From Streptomyces roseifaciens (GTDB taxonomy: Bacteria; Actinomycetota; Actinomycetes; Streptomycetales; Streptomycetaceae): DNA of 64,000 nt. This document shows positions 18,143 to 26,520 of the stretch, piece by piece. Numbering within the stretch: position 1 is the first letter of the stretch; each line of letters opens with the position of its first letter. The notes under the pieces were generated by a model. The model saw nothing but the letters and a program-made list of their open reading frames with translations. It ran no database searches and was not told the DNA's origin. The stretch lies in NCBI RefSeq assembly GCF_001445655.1, contig NZ_LNBE01000004.1:2542001-2606000 (forward strand), written 5' to 3'. Both the position numbers and the translations under genes were made by a program.

Positions 18143-19240
18143 GTGAGCGCAGTCTCCTCCCGCCTCCCCGTCTTCCCCTGGGACCGGCTCGCCCCCTACA
18201 AGGCGAAAGCGGCAGCCCATCCCGGCGGAATAGTGGACCTCTCGGTCGGCACGCCCGTCGACCCGGTGCCCGCGCTGATCCAGCGGGCGCTCACCGACGC
18301 CGCCGACAGCCCCGGCTATCCCACGGTGTGGGGCACGCCCGCGCTGCGCGACGCGCTGACCGGCTGGGCGGAGCGCCGGCTGGGCGCCCGGGACCTGGCG
18401 CACACCAACGTGCTGCCGATCGTCGGCTCCAAGGAGCTGGTGGCCTGGCTGCCGACGCAGCTCGGCCTCGGCGCGGGCGACAAGGTCGCCTACCCGCGCC
18501 TGGCCTACCCGACCTACGAGGTCGGCGCGCGCCTCGCGGGCGCCGAGCCCGTCGTCTACGACGACCCCACGGAGCTCGACCCCACGGGCCTGAAGCTGCT
18601 CTGGCTCAATTCTCCGTCCAACCCCACCGGCCGCGTCCTGTCCGCCGAGGAGATGCGCCGCACCGTCGCGTGGGCGCGCGAGCACGGGGTGCTGCTCTTC
18701 AGCGACGAGTGCTACGTGGAGCTGGGCTGGGAGGCCGACCCCGTCTCCGTCCTGCACCCGGACGTCTGCGGCGGCTCCTACGAGGGCATCGTCGCCGTGC
18801 ACTCGCTCTCCAAGCGGTCGAACCTGGCCGGCTACCGCGCGGCCTTCCTGGCCGGCGACCCCGCCGTCCTCGGTGAGCTGCTGCAGATCCGCAAGCACGG
18901 CGGGATGATGGTCTCCGCCCCGGTCCAGGCCGCCACGGTCGCGGCCCTGGGGGACACGGCGCACGTGACCGAGCAGCGGGCGCGCTACGCCCGCCGCCGC
19001 GACGCCCTGCGGGCCGCCTTCGAGGGCGCGGGCTTCCGCATCGAGCACAGCGAGGCGTCGCTGTACCTGTGGGCCACGCGGGACGAGCCGTGCTGGGACA
19101 CCGTCGCGGCCATGGCCGAGCTCGGCATCCTGGTGGCGCCCGGCGTCTTCTACGGGGAGGCCGGGGAGCGGTTCGTGCGGGTCGCCTTCACCGCGACCGA
19201 CGAGCGGGTCGAGGCGGCGGTCCGCCGCCTGGCGCAGTAG
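18143..19240 (+). CDS. dapC: N-succinyldiaminopimelate aminotransferase DapC
   Basis: PLP-dependent class I aminotransferase of 365 aa in the succinylase branch of lysine/meso-diaminopimelate synthesis, which feeds both lysine and cell-wall peptide. PLP lysine K224 lies in VHSLSKRSNLAGYR; substrate and cofactor motifs include LNSPSNPTGRV and LFSDECYVELGW. Start GTG 18143. The pathway partner dapE is 1.8 kb downstream (21082), supporting the assignment over a generic aminotransferase. A strong palindrome follows the stop. Confidence 0.92.
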   Translation: MSAVSSRLPVFPWDRLAPYKAKAAAHPGGIVDLSVGTPVDPVPALIQRALTDAADSPGYPTVWGTPALRDALTGWAERRLGARDLAHTNVLPIVGSKELVAWLPTQLGLGAGDKVAYPRLAYPTYEVGARLAGAEPVVYDDPTELDPTGLKLLWLNSPSNPTGRVLSAEEMRRTVAWAREHGVLLFSDECYVELGWEADPVSVLHPDVCGGSYEGIVAVHSLSKRSNLAGYRAAFLAGDPAVLGELLQIRKHGGMMVSAPVQAATVAALGDTAHVTEQRARYARRRDALRAAFEGAGFRIEHSEASLYLWATRDEPCWDTVAAMAELGILVAPGVFYGEAGERFVRVAFTATDERVEAAVRRLAQ

Positions 19241-19258
19241 CCGCCCGCAAGGGAGCAC

Positions 19259-19300
19259 ACGCGAGAGGGCCCGGGAGACGTCTCCCGGGCCCTCTCGCGT
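19259..19300. terminator. Perfect 42-nt palindrome, bidirectional terminator
   Basis: Two 21-nt arms (19259-19279 and 19280-19300) are exact reverse complements with no spacer, so the real hairpin has a few unpaired central bases. It lies between the dapC stop and the stop of the small secreted-protein gene on the opposite strand, and is one of the strongest hairpins in the window. Confidence 0.85.
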
Positions 19301-19318
19301 GCTCGTGCGTGCGCTGGG

Positions 19319-19732
19319 TCAGCCGCCGATCGGGAGCTGGCCGCCGCCGAGGGGCAGGCCCTTGGCGTTGACGCCGTTGGCGGCCTGGGTGGCCTGGCCC
19401 GCGAGCCCGGAGGTGGCGCCCGCGGCCTGGCCGGCGACCTTCTGGACGGCGGGGGTGGCGGTCTTGGCGGCCTTGCCGGTGGCGTCGGCGGCACCCGGGA
19501 CGGTGGTCTTGATGGCGCTGGTGCCGACGCCCGTCACGGTGTCCCCGGCCTTGTGGGCGGCCGCGTCGACGTTGGTGCCGAGGTTCGCGCCGTCCACCGC
19601 GGTCAGGCCGCTCGCCAGGTCGGTGGCCTGCGGGGCGGCGCTCGCCGCTCCGGCCGCGCCGAGGACGGGTGCCGCACCGGCGGCTACCAGCAGGGCGGCC
19701 CGGGCGATCCGACGCGTCAGGGGGAGGGACAT
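19319..19732 (-). CDS. Small secreted Ala/Gly/Thr-rich protein
   Basis: A 137-aa protein with a clear Sec signal peptide (RRIARAALLVAAGAAP then Ala-rich to ASA-AP near residue 34). The mature part is low complexity, with repeated GQAxxATSGLAGQATQAAN-like units and a Gly/Leu/Pro-rich end; it has no cysteines. It resembles small exported proteins common in Streptomyces, for which I know no function. Start ATG 19732 with GGAG about 8 nt upstream. Convergent with dapC. Confidence 0.75.
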   Translation of the reverse strand: MSLPLTRRIARAALLVAAGAAPVLGAAGAASAAPQATDLASGLTAVDGANLGTNVDAAAHKAGDTVTGVGTSAIKTTVPGAADATGKAAKTATPAVQKVAGQAAGATSGLAGQATQAANGVNAKGLPLGGGQLPIGG

Positions 19733-19837
19733 GATGCTCCTTTGGCGGAGTTGAGGACGTTGGCTGTCCGGCGAGCGGACGCAGTGACTACCGCGCGAAT
19801 CCGTGGAAGGTTGCGGTGCGCCACGGTAAAGAGTTGG

Positions 19838-19852
19838 TAATGCGTCGCATTA
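19838..19852. promoter_or_regulatory. Operator-like dyad upstream of the small secreted protein
   Basis: A perfect 15-nt dyad, TAATGCG-T-CGCATTA, lies about 105 nt upstream of the start at 19732, in an AT-richer stretch of the 287-nt gap 19733-20019. A regulator may bind here. Apart from this I see only AT-rich DNA and no gene in the gap. Confidence 0.35.
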
Positions 19853-20019
19853 TCTGTCCCCCTAAAAGCGGGGCAAAACGGGCGCGCGGTATGCAGGTCG
19901 GGAAGGCTGACAAGCCTTTAGTCACAAGGAATTCCCGGGAAATCCGGACGCCTGGGGCGGGCGTTGCCCATTAAGCGCGCGGGGCTGTTGTGCCTACCTC
20001 CGGCGGGGGGACGCTCGCA

Positions 20020-20991
20020 CTACTGAGCGGTCGTGATCCGTACCTCTGCGGCCGCGTTCCCGGGGGAATTCCCGGCCTCCGCCGCGCCCTCGCCGTCCTT
20101 GCGCCAGCCGTCCCGCGAATCGGCCGCCGTCCACACCCGGCCGCCGAAGGCGATCCGCTCGATCCGCAGTTCGGTCGCGTGGGCCACCGCCCACGAGGCC
20201 AGCTGCCAGCCGCGCCGCTCCCGGCCGCTCCCGGCCGGCTCGCCCGGCCCCGTCGCCCTGTCCGGCACGGGCACCGCCAGCGTCCGCGCGGCGGCACCGC
20301 CCGCCACGCCCGAACCGCCGCCCCCCGGGGCCGCCAGGGTCTCCGCCGCCGGCACCGCCGCCGCACCGAACTCCCGGCGCAGCTTGGCCCGTACCGCCGC
20401 GACGTCCCCCTTCTTGCCGTCGCTCGGGCTCGTCGTGCAGCTGAAGGCCGCCACCGCCCGGCCCGTGAGCGCCGACGACAGCAGCGACGCGTCCGGCTCG
20501 TGCTTGGCGTACGCCTGCGGGAAGCCGCTGCGCTGCACCTTCTGCGCGGCCACCGTCAGCGGCAGCCGCGAGTAGCCCGGCACCTCCACCAGGTGGTCGT
20601 AGAACTTCCCCGCCGCGTACACGGGGTCGGTGATCTGCCGCGCGGAGCCCCAGCCCTGCGTGGGCCGCTGCTGGAACAGCCCCAGCGAGTCCCGGTCGCC
20701 GTGGTGGATGTTGCGCAGCCCCGACTCCTGCATGGCCGTGGCCAGGGCGATCGTCACCGCCCGCTCCGGCAGCCCGCGCTCGGACCCCACGGCCGAGATC
20801 GTCGCCGCGTTCACCGCCTGCTCGGGCGAGAGGGAGTACGAGGCGCCGTCGGCGCGCACCGTGCAGCGCGGCGCTCCCGGGCCGCCCGTCACCAGCTGGG
20901 CGATCCCGTAGCCGATCAGCGCCAGCAGCACGGCGCAGGCGGCCACGATGCGCAACACGCGGCCACGTCGGGTGACGAAGATCCGGGACAT
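20020..20991 (-). CDS. Membrane-anchored lysozyme/transglycosylase-fold protein
   Basis: A 323-aa protein with an N-terminal signal anchor (about residues 12-34) and an extracytoplasmic domain. The middle region (about 65-130) has a lysozyme-like signature: [14 protein letters not shown], with a candidate catalytic Glu, then [13 protein letters not shown] and an aromatic-rich stretch ending near [10 protein letters not shown]. This resembles the ExSG...GxxQ pattern of lytic transglycosylases. Homologues are often labelled heavy metal transporter, for which I see no support. The C-terminal 100 residues are Ala/Gly-rich with a [11 protein letters not shown] motif. Start ATG 20991; it is divergent from dapE. 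Likely acts on peptidoglycan, but activity is unproven. Confidence 0.75.
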   Translation of the reverse strand: MSRIFVTRRGRVLRIVAACAVLLALIGYGIAQLVTGGPGAPRCTVRADGASYSLSPEQAVNAATISAVGSERGLPERAVTIALATAMQESGLRNIHHGDRDSLGLFQQRPTQGWGSARQITDPVYAAGKFYDHLVEVPGYSRLPLTVAAQKVQRSGFPQAYAKHEPDASLLSSALTGRAVAAFSCTTSPSDGKKGDVAAVRAKLRREFGAAAVPAAETLAAPGGGGSGVAGGAAARTLAVPVPDRATGPGEPAGSGRERRGWQLASWAVAHATELRIERIAFGGRVWTAADSRDGWRKDGEGAAEAGNSPGNAAAEVRITTAQ

Positions 20992-21081
20992 GCGGCCCAC
21001 GTTACTGGAGAGGACAGGTGGCGGCCCGGGGCCGCCCTCCGGCCCGGCCGCGCCCGCACCGCCCGGGCTAGAGTCGCACGC

Positions 21082-22161
21082 ATGGATGACGCCGCACTCG
21101 ACCTGTCCCTCGACGCCGCCGCCCTCACCGCCCAGCTCGTCGACGTCCCGTCCGAGAGCGGGAGCGAGAAGACGCTGGCCGACGCCGTCGAAAACGCCCT
21201 GCGCGCACTGCCGCACCTGACGGTGGACCGGTACGGCAACAACGTCGTGGCCCGCACGAACCTGGGCCGCGCCGAGCGCGTCGTGCTCGCCGGTCACATC
21301 GACACCGTCCCCATCGCCGGCAACGTCCCCTCCCGGCTGGACGAGGACGGCTTCCTGTGGGGCTGCGGCACCAGCGACATGAAGTCCGGCGTCGCGGTGC
21401 AGCTGCGCATCGCCGCCACCGTGCCCGAGCCCAACCGCGACCTGACCCTCGTCTTCTACGACAACGAGGAGGTCGCCGCCCACCTCAACGGCCTCGGCCG
21501 CATCGCCGACGCCCACCCCGACTGGCTCGCCGCCGACTTCGCCGTCCTCCTGGAGCCCTCCGACGCCCAGGTCGAGGGCGGCTGCCAGGGCACCCTCCGG
21601 GTCCACCTGCACACCGCGGGCGAGCGCGCCCACTCCGCACGCAGCTGGATGGGCAGCAACGCCGTCCACGCCGCCGCGCCGATCCTCGCCCGCCTCGCCG
21701 CCTACGAGCCGCGCCGCCCCGTCATCGACGGCCTGGAGTACCACGAGGGCCTCAACGCCGTGCGCATCGAGGGCGGCGTCGCCGGCAACGTCATCCCCGA
21801 CGCGTGCACCGTCACCGTCAACTACCGCTACGCGCCCGACCGCAGCCCCGCGGAGGCCCTGCAGCACGTCCGCGAGGTCTTCGCGGACTGCGGCGTCGCC
21901 GGGCTCGTCGTGGACGACGAGTCGCCCGGCGCGCTGCCCGGGCTGTCCCACCCCGCCGCCGCGGCGTTCATCGAGGCCGTCGGCGGGACGCCCAAGCCCA
22001 AGTTCGGCTGGACCGACGTCTCCCGCTTCAGCGCGCTCGGCGTCCCCGCCGTCAACTACGGCCCCGGCGACCCGACGCTCGCCCACAAGCGGGACGAGCG
22101 CGTCCGCGCCTCGCTGATCAACGACTGCGAGGAGCGGCTGCGCGCCTGGCTGACCGCCTGA
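21082..22161 (+). CDS. dapE: Succinyl-diaminopimelate desuccinylase DapE
   Basis: M20-family zinc amidohydrolase, 359 aa, releasing L,L-diaminopimelate for lysine and peptidoglycan synthesis. Metal and catalytic motifs are in order: GHIDTVP (His ligand and Asp), the bridging region [10 protein letters not shown], and the catalytic Glu pair in YDNEEVAA. The lid/dimer domain follows with HSARSWMG, and the final metal histidine lies in the C-terminal [13 protein letters not shown]. Start ATG 21082; longer readings go into the divergent neighbour. Together with dapC it completes two steps of the same branch. Confidence 0.94.
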   Translation: MDDAALDLSLDAAALTAQLVDVPSESGSEKTLADAVENALRALPHLTVDRYGNNVVARTNLGRAERVVLAGHIDTVPIAGNVPSRLDEDGFLWGCGTSDMKSGVAVQLRIAATVPEPNRDLTLVFYDNEEVAAHLNGLGRIADAHPDWLAADFAVLLEPSDAQVEGGCQGTLRVHLHTAGERAHSARSWMGSNAVHAAAPILARLAAYEPRRPVIDGLEYHEGLNAVRIEGGVAGNVIPDACTVTVNYRYAPDRSPAEALQHVREVFADCGVAGLVVDDESPGALPGLSHPAAAAFIEAVGGTPKPKFGWTDVSRFSALGVPAVNYGPGDPTLAHKRDERVRASLINDCEERLRAWLTA

Positions 22162-22228
22162 CCCGGCGGGTCACCGCGCGCGTGGGCCTACGCTGAACAG
22201 CAACGATCTGCAGCGGAGGGAGCACGGC

Positions 22229-22978
22229 ATGGCACATCCCGAAGGATCGCGCGCGCGGCGGGAGCAGCGCCGGGGGCCGGTGGTACGCCGGTACGGCCAG
22301 ATGCAGGCGGGCACCACGGACCAGCACCTGCTGGACACGAGAGGGGCCGCGGACTGGGTCCACGAGGACCCCTTCCGGGTGATGCGCATCCAGTCCGAGT
22401 TCGTCGAGGGCTTCGGGGCCCTCGCCGAACTGCCGCCCGCCATCAGCGTCTTCGGCTCGGCCCGCACGCCCCGGGACTCGCCGGAGTACGAGGCCGGCAT
22501 CGCCATCGGGCGCGGCCTCGTCGAGTCGGGCTTCGCGGTCATCACGGGCGGCGGGCCGGGCGCGATGGAGGCCGCCAACAAGGGGGCGACGGAGGCGGGC
22601 GGCATCTCCGTCGGCCTCGGCATCGAACTGCCCTTCGAGCAGGGGCTCAACCAGTACGTCAACCTCGGCGTCGACTTCCGCTACTTCTTCGTGCGGAAGA
22701 CGATGTTCGTGAAGTACGCGAGCGGATTCGTCGTCCTGCCGGGCGGACTCGGCACGCTGGACGAGCTGTTCGAGGCGCTCACCCTCGTCCAGACCAAGAA
22801 GGTCACGCGCTTCCCGATCGTCCTCTTCGGCTCCGCCTACTGGGGCGGCCTGGTCGACTGGTTCCGGGACACGCTCATCGCCGGAGGCAAGGCCGGCCCG
22901 AACGACCTGCACCTCTTCCACGTCACGGACGACGTGGAAGAGGCGGTGCGGCTGGTCACGAAGGAGGCGGGGGCCTGA
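22229..22978 (+). CDS. LOG family / TIGR00730 Rossmann-fold protein (nucleotide 5'-monophosphate phosphoribohydrolase-like)
   Basis: A 249-aa protein with both hallmark motifs: GGGPGAMEAANKGA and PGGLGTLDELFE. Characterised relatives cleave cytokinin riboside monophosphates or other nucleoside 5'-monophosphates to free the base and ribose-5-phosphate. The first 65 residues are a basic extension seen in actinobacterial members. Start ATG 22229 with GGAGGGAG about 10 nt upstream. An M. tuberculosis homologue (Rv1205, from memory) also lies near dapE and folP2. The true substrate here is unknown. Confidence 0.9.
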   Translation: MAHPEGSRARREQRRGPVVRRYGQMQAGTTDQHLLDTRGAADWVHEDPFRVMRIQSEFVEGFGALAELPPAISVFGSARTPRDSPEYEAGIAIGRGLVESGFAVITGGGPGAMEAANKGATEAGGISVGLGIELPFEQGLNQYVNLGVDFRYFFVRKTMFVKYASGFVVLPGGLGTLDELFEALTLVQTKKVTRFPIVLFGSAYWGGLVDWFRDTLIAGGKAGPNDLHLFHVTDDVEEAVRLVTKEAGA

Positions 22979-23004
22979 CGGACCCCGCCGCGCCGGATCC
23001 CCGC

Positions 23005-23032
23005 CGGGCCACCGCGGAAACGCGGTGGCCCG
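23005..23032. terminator. Hairpin between convergent LOG and folP2-like genes
   Basis: A perfect 12-bp stem (23005-23016 with 23021-23032) closes a GAAA tetraloop. It lies 27 nt after the LOG-family stop and 54 nt before the stop of the opposite gene, so it can end both transcripts. Confidence 0.75.
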
Positions 23033-23085
23033 CGAAGGAGAACGACCGGCTGCGCCGGACTCCGTCCGTCGGGTCGTGGGTGCGG

Positions 23086-23946
23086 TCAGGCCAGGCCGCG
23101 GCGGGTGGCTGCCGGCGCGCGGTGGCCTGCGATGGACGCCACCATTTCCAGGATTTGCTTGGTCTCCGCCACCTCGTGCACGCGGTAGACCTGCGCGCCC
23201 AGCCACGCCGAGACGGCCGTCGTCGCGAGCGTGCCCAGGAGGCGTTCCTTCACCGGCTTGTCGAGCGTCTCGCCGACGAAGTCCTTGTTCGACAGCGAGA
23301 CCAGCACCGGCCAGCCCGTCTCCGCCATCTCGCCGAGCCGCCGGGTCGCCTCCAGCGAGTGCCGGGTGTTCTTCCCGAAGTCGTGCCCGGGGTCGATCAT
23401 GATGCCGTCGCGCCGGACGCCCAGCGCCACCGCGCGCTCGGCCAGCCCGAGCGTGACCCGCAGGATGTCCGCCATCACGTCCTCGTACTCCACCCGGTGC
23501 GGGCGCGTGCGCGGCTCCACGCCGCCCGCGTGCGTGCACACCAGGCCCACGCCGTAACGGGCCGCGACCTCGGCCAGCTTGGGGTCCACGCCGCCCCACG
23601 CGTCGTTCAAGAGGTCGGCGCCGGCCTCGCACACCGCCTCGCCCACGTCGTGCCGCCAGGTGTCGACGCTGATCACCACGTCCGGGTGGCGCCTGCGGAC
23701 CTCGGCCACGAAGCCGACCGTCCGCCGGGCCTCCTCCTCGGCGGTCACCTCCTCGCCGGGGCCGGCCTTCACCCCGCCGATGTCGATGATGGCGGCGCCC
23801 TCCGCGACGGCCTGCTCCACCCTGGCCAGGGCGGGCTCGTCGCTGAACGTCGCACCCTGGTCGTAGAAGGAGTCCGGCGTCCGGTTGACGATCGCCATGA
23901 TCACCGGCTCGTGCGCATCGAACTCGCGTCGTCCCAGCCGCAGCAT
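23086..23946 (-). CDS. Dihydropteroate synthase-like protein, FolP2 type
   Basis: A 286-aa TIM-barrel protein of the pterin-binding family. It keeps NRTPDSFYD and SVDTW but has changed other folate-synthase motifs: the usual GGESTRPG reads GGVKAGPG, the SRK of GxSRKxF reads SNK, and no HMRG-like motif is present. These changes, and its neighbours (DivIVA-like protein and tag), match FolP2 of mycobacteria, reported to lack normal synthase activity. It is therefore probably not the main folate enzyme. Start ATG 23946. It is divergent from the DivIVA-like gene. Confidence 0.85.
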   Translation of the reverse strand: MLRLGRREFDAHEPVIMAIVNRTPDSFYDQGATFSDEPALARVEQAVAEGAAIIDIGGVKAGPGEEVTAEEEARRTVGFVAEVRRRHPDVVISVDTWRHDVGEAVCEAGADLLNDAWGGVDPKLAEVAARYGVGLVCTHAGGVEPRTRPHRVEYEDVMADILRVTLGLAERAVALGVRRDGIMIDPGHDFGKNTRHSLEATRRLGEMAETGWPVLVSLSNKDFVGETLDKPVKERLLGTLATTAVSAWLGAQVYRVHEVAETKQILEMVASIAGHRAPAATRRGLA

Positions 23947-24048
23947 GTCCCTACTCCCTCTCGGTGGTCCGCAGCGACCTTAACCGTCAGTGCGGCATGG
24001 CACGATCGGGGTGGACGGAAACGCAGTCCGTGTTCCTGGGAGATGGTC

Positions 24049-24429
24049 GTGTTCTGGTTCCTGCTCATCGCGCTGGTCGTGGTGGTCGCCGCGGTCGCGC
24101 TCTTCGTCGCCGGAGGCGGAAGCGGCGCGGCGCTGCCCGAGGCCGCGGCCGACCGGACCGTCTGGCCGCTCCCCGCGGACCGCCCCATGGCCCGCGCCGA
24201 CGTCGAGACCCTGCGCCTGCCCGTGGCCCTGCGGGGCTACCGCATGGCGGAGACGGACGAGGCCCTGGACCGCCTCGGCGCCGAGCTCGCCGAGCGCGAC
24301 GCCCGCATCGCCGAGCTGGAGGCCGCCCTCGCGGGCGCGCAGGCCGCGGCCATGGCCGGCGGCGCGAAGGCCGGCCCCGAGAAGGGCGAGAGCCGCGACC
24401 GCCACGAGGACGAGGGGGAGAAGGAATGA
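24049..24429 (+). CDS. Single-pass membrane protein with DivIVA-like motif
   Basis: A small protein of about 126 aa. An N-terminal membrane helix (residues 2-20) is followed by a linker and the segment RLPVALRGYRMAETDEALDRL, very like the GYxxxEVDExLD signature of DivIVA N-domains, then a coiled coil (LAERDARIAELEAALAG) and a charged tail. Start is set at GTG 24049, because GGGAG lies 6 nt upstream; ATG 24043 would touch that ribosome site. The stop overlaps tag (ATGA). M. tuberculosis has a similar small gene (Rv1209) before tagA. A role in polar growth is inference. Confidence 0.75.
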   Translation: MFWFLLIALVVVVAAVALFVAGGGSGAALPEAAADRTVWPLPADRPMARADVETLRLPVALRGYRMAETDEALDRLGAELAERDARIAELEAALAGAQAAAMAGGAKAGPEKGESRDRHEDEGEKE

Positions 24430-25022
24430 GCGGCGCACCGGTCATAGGGGCGGACGGGCTGCACCGCTGCCCGTGGGGCCTCGAAGCGGAGTCCATGGCG
24501 GACTACCGCGTCTACCACGACACCGAATGGGGCCGCCCCGTGCGCGGGGACGACGCCCTCTACGAGCGGATGTGCCTGGAGGCCTTCCAGTCCGGGCTCT
24601 CGTGGCTGACGATCCTGCGCCGCCGCGAGGGCTTCCGGGCCGCCTTCGCCGGCTTCTCCATTGCCAAGGTCGCGGCCTTCACCGACGCCGACGCGGAGCG
24701 GCTGCTGGCCGACCCCGGCATCATCCGCAACCGCGCCAAGATCACGGCCACGATCGCCAACGCGCGGGTCGCGGCGGAGGGGGCACCCGGTGAGCTGGAC
24801 GCCCTGATCTGGTCCTACGCCCCGGAGCGGGCCGCCGCGCCGCGCACGGCCGCCGACGTCCCGGCGGTGACGCCGGAGTCGACGGCCCTCGCCAAGGACC
24901 TCAAGAAGCGGGGCTTCCGCTTCATCGGGCCGACGACGGCGTACGCACTGATGCAGGCGTGCGGGCTGGTGAACGACCATCTGGCGGGGTGTCACGCGAG
25001 GGAGAGCGCGGGGGCCCGCTGA
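24426..25022 (+). CDS. tag: DNA-3-methyladenine glycosylase I
   Basis: Base-excision repair enzyme of 198 aa that removes 3-methyladenine from alkylated DNA. The zinc-site residues of the Tag family are all visible: Cys in HRCPWG, His in YHDTEWG, and the C-terminal His and Cys in NDHLAGCH. The family stretch FQSGLSWLTILRRREGFR is also present. Start ATG 24426 overlaps the previous stop by 4 nt, with AAGGA upstream, so it is translationally coupled to the DivIVA-like gene. Confidence 0.95.
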   Translation: MSGAPVIGADGLHRCPWGLEAESMADYRVYHDTEWGRPVRGDDALYERMCLEAFQSGLSWLTILRRREGFRAAFAGFSIAKVAAFTDADAERLLADPGIIRNRAKITATIANARVAAEGAPGELDALIWSYAPERAAAPRTAADVPAVTPESTALAKDLKKRGFRFIGPTTAYALMQACGLVNDHLAGCHARESAGAR

Positions 25023-25076
25023 CGCCGGGCCCGGCCCGCCGGGCTCCGGCGGTGCCGAGCGGAGCTCAACCCGTAC

Positions 25077-25877
25077 TCAGCGCCCCACGAATCGCGGCTT
25101 CTCCTTCTTCAGGAACGCGTCCACCGCGATCCCGTGGTCCTCGGAGGCCCCCGCGCGGGTCTGCAGCTCGTCCTCCTTGGCCAGGGCCTCGGTCAGGGGC
25201 CGCCCCGCCCCGTAGGCGAGGCACTCCTTGATCGCGGCGTAGGCCCCGGTGGGCCCCTCGGCCAGGCGCCGGGCGACGGCCGTGGCCTCCGCGGCCAGCT
25301 CCGCCGCCGGCACGACCTTGTTGGCGATGCCCAGCTCGTACGCCTCCTGCGCCGGCACGTTGCGCGGGAACAGCAGCAGGTCCGAGGCCCGGCTGTGGCC
25401 CACGAGGCGCGGCAGCGTCCAGGAGACCCCCGAGTCGGCGGTCAGGGCGACCCCGGCGAAGGAGGTGTTGAACGCGGCGGTGTCGGCCACCACCCGGTAG
25501 TCCGCGGCGAAGGCGAACCCCGCCCCGGCGCCGGCGGCGACCCCGTTCACGCCCGCCACGACCGGCTTCGGCATGCCGGCGATGGCCGTGACGATGGGGT
25601 TGTAGTGCTCCTTGACCGTCGTCATGGTGCTCCCCGTGCCGTTCTCACGGTCGGCGGCCAGCGACTCGACGTGCTCCTTGAGGTCCTGCCCGACGCAGAA
25701 GGCGCGCCCGGTGCCGATGAGCAGCACCGCCCGGACGGCGGCGTCGGCCCCGGCCCGCTGCAGGGCGTCGCGCAGGGCGGCCTTGGTGTCGGTGTTCAGC
25801 GCGTTCATCGCGTCGGGACGGTTCAGCGTGATCGTCGCGAGCCCGTCCGTCACCTCGTACAGCACGGAGTCGGCCAT
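25077..25877 (-). CDS. Enoyl-CoA hydratase/isomerase family protein (PaaG-like)
   Basis: A 266-aa crotonase-fold enzyme. The first oxyanion-hole segment is VLLIGTGRAFCVGQDLKEH, with PaaG-type CVGQDL, and the second is GVNGVAAGAGAGFAFAADYRV. The C-terminal helix has the usual FLKKEKPRFVGR ending. Likely acts on acyl-CoA intermediates such as ring-opened phenylacetyl-CoA or fatty acyl-CoA; the exact substrate cannot be read. Start ATG 25877 with GGAGGGA about 8 nt upstream. Convergent with tag. Confidence 0.88.
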   Translation of the reverse strand: MADSVLYEVTDGLATITLNRPDAMNALNTDTKAALRDALQRAGADAAVRAVLLIGTGRAFCVGQDLKEHVESLAADRENGTGSTMTTVKEHYNPIVTAIAGMPKPVVAGVNGVAAGAGAGFAFAADYRVVADTAAFNTSFAGVALTADSGVSWTLPRLVGHSRASDLLLFPRNVPAQEAYELGIANKVVPAAELAAEATAVARRLAEGPTGAYAAIKECLAYGAGRPLTEALAKEDELQTRAGASEDHGIAVDAFLKKEKPRFVGR

Positions 25878-26197
25878 GTGCCGGTCCCTCCCTCGTCGCA
25901 AGCCCCGTCGGCGTCGTTCCGGGCCCAGCATGCCGGAGATCACCGGACACCGATATGTGACCTGCGTCAAAGAAACCGGCCACAGATGCATGGTCGAAGC
26001 GGCGCAGTATCGCAGTCCGATCGCCGAATTGAGTGGTTTTGCGTGATCGCGTTGCCGAAGGGATACGGACCGATGTTGTTCATTGGGTCACGCGATGCGA
26101 GATAATGGCCTGGAAGCAATGTGTTCGATGCCGGTGACGCGGGCCTGTCGTGGGGCCGTCGGCTGACGATGAGCTGGTTTCAGGAAGGGGAACGAGC

Positions 26198-26365
26198 ATG
26201 GCGGCCATGAAGCCGCGGACGGGCGATGGCCCGCTCGAGGTGACCAAGGAGGGGCGGGGCATCGTCATGCGGGTTCCGCTCGAAGGCGGCGGTCGGCTCG
26301 TCGTCGAGCTGACCCCGGATGAGGCCGAGGCCCTCGGAGACGCCCTGAAGAAGGTTGTCGGCTGA
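26198..26365 (+). CDS. DUF3117 small protein
   Basis: A 55-aa protein of a family conserved across actinobacteria (Rv1211 in M. tuberculosis, from memory). It is beta-rich, with an acidic C-terminal helix (TPDEAEALGDALKKVV). Start ATG 26198 with GGAAGGGG about 7 nt upstream. No function is known to me. It has its own AT-richer upstream region (25990-26197), and a strong hairpin follows. Confidence 0.88.
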   Translation: MAAMKPRTGDGPLEVTKEGRGIVMRVPLEGGGRLVVELTPDEAEALGDALKKVVG

Positions 26366-26390
26366 CGCACGCCGAACCACCGTTCTTACG

Positions 26391-26428
26391 CTGCCCCGGC
26401 AGCCGGTCCGCACCGGCTGCCGGGGCAG
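26391..26428. terminator. 17-bp hairpin after DUF3117
   Basis: A perfect 17-bp stem (26391-26407 with 26412-26428) with a 4-nt loop lies 25 nt after the DUF3117 stop. The O-methyltransferase gene ends on the other strand at 26521, so it may serve both. Confidence 0.8.
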
Positions 26429-26520
26429 TGGTGCATCCGGGGTGCGCCGCGCGCGGCGGCGGTCCGGGGCGGCGGCGCCGGCCCCGGGGAGCGCCCGGCG
26501 GGCGGGGTGCCCGCGCCGGG

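Noticed and set aside
20020..20991. Heavy metal transporter label for the lysozyme-like protein
   Set aside because: It has one N-terminal helix only and no metal-binding motif; the ESG and GLFQQRP pattern fits a lysozyme-like fold better.
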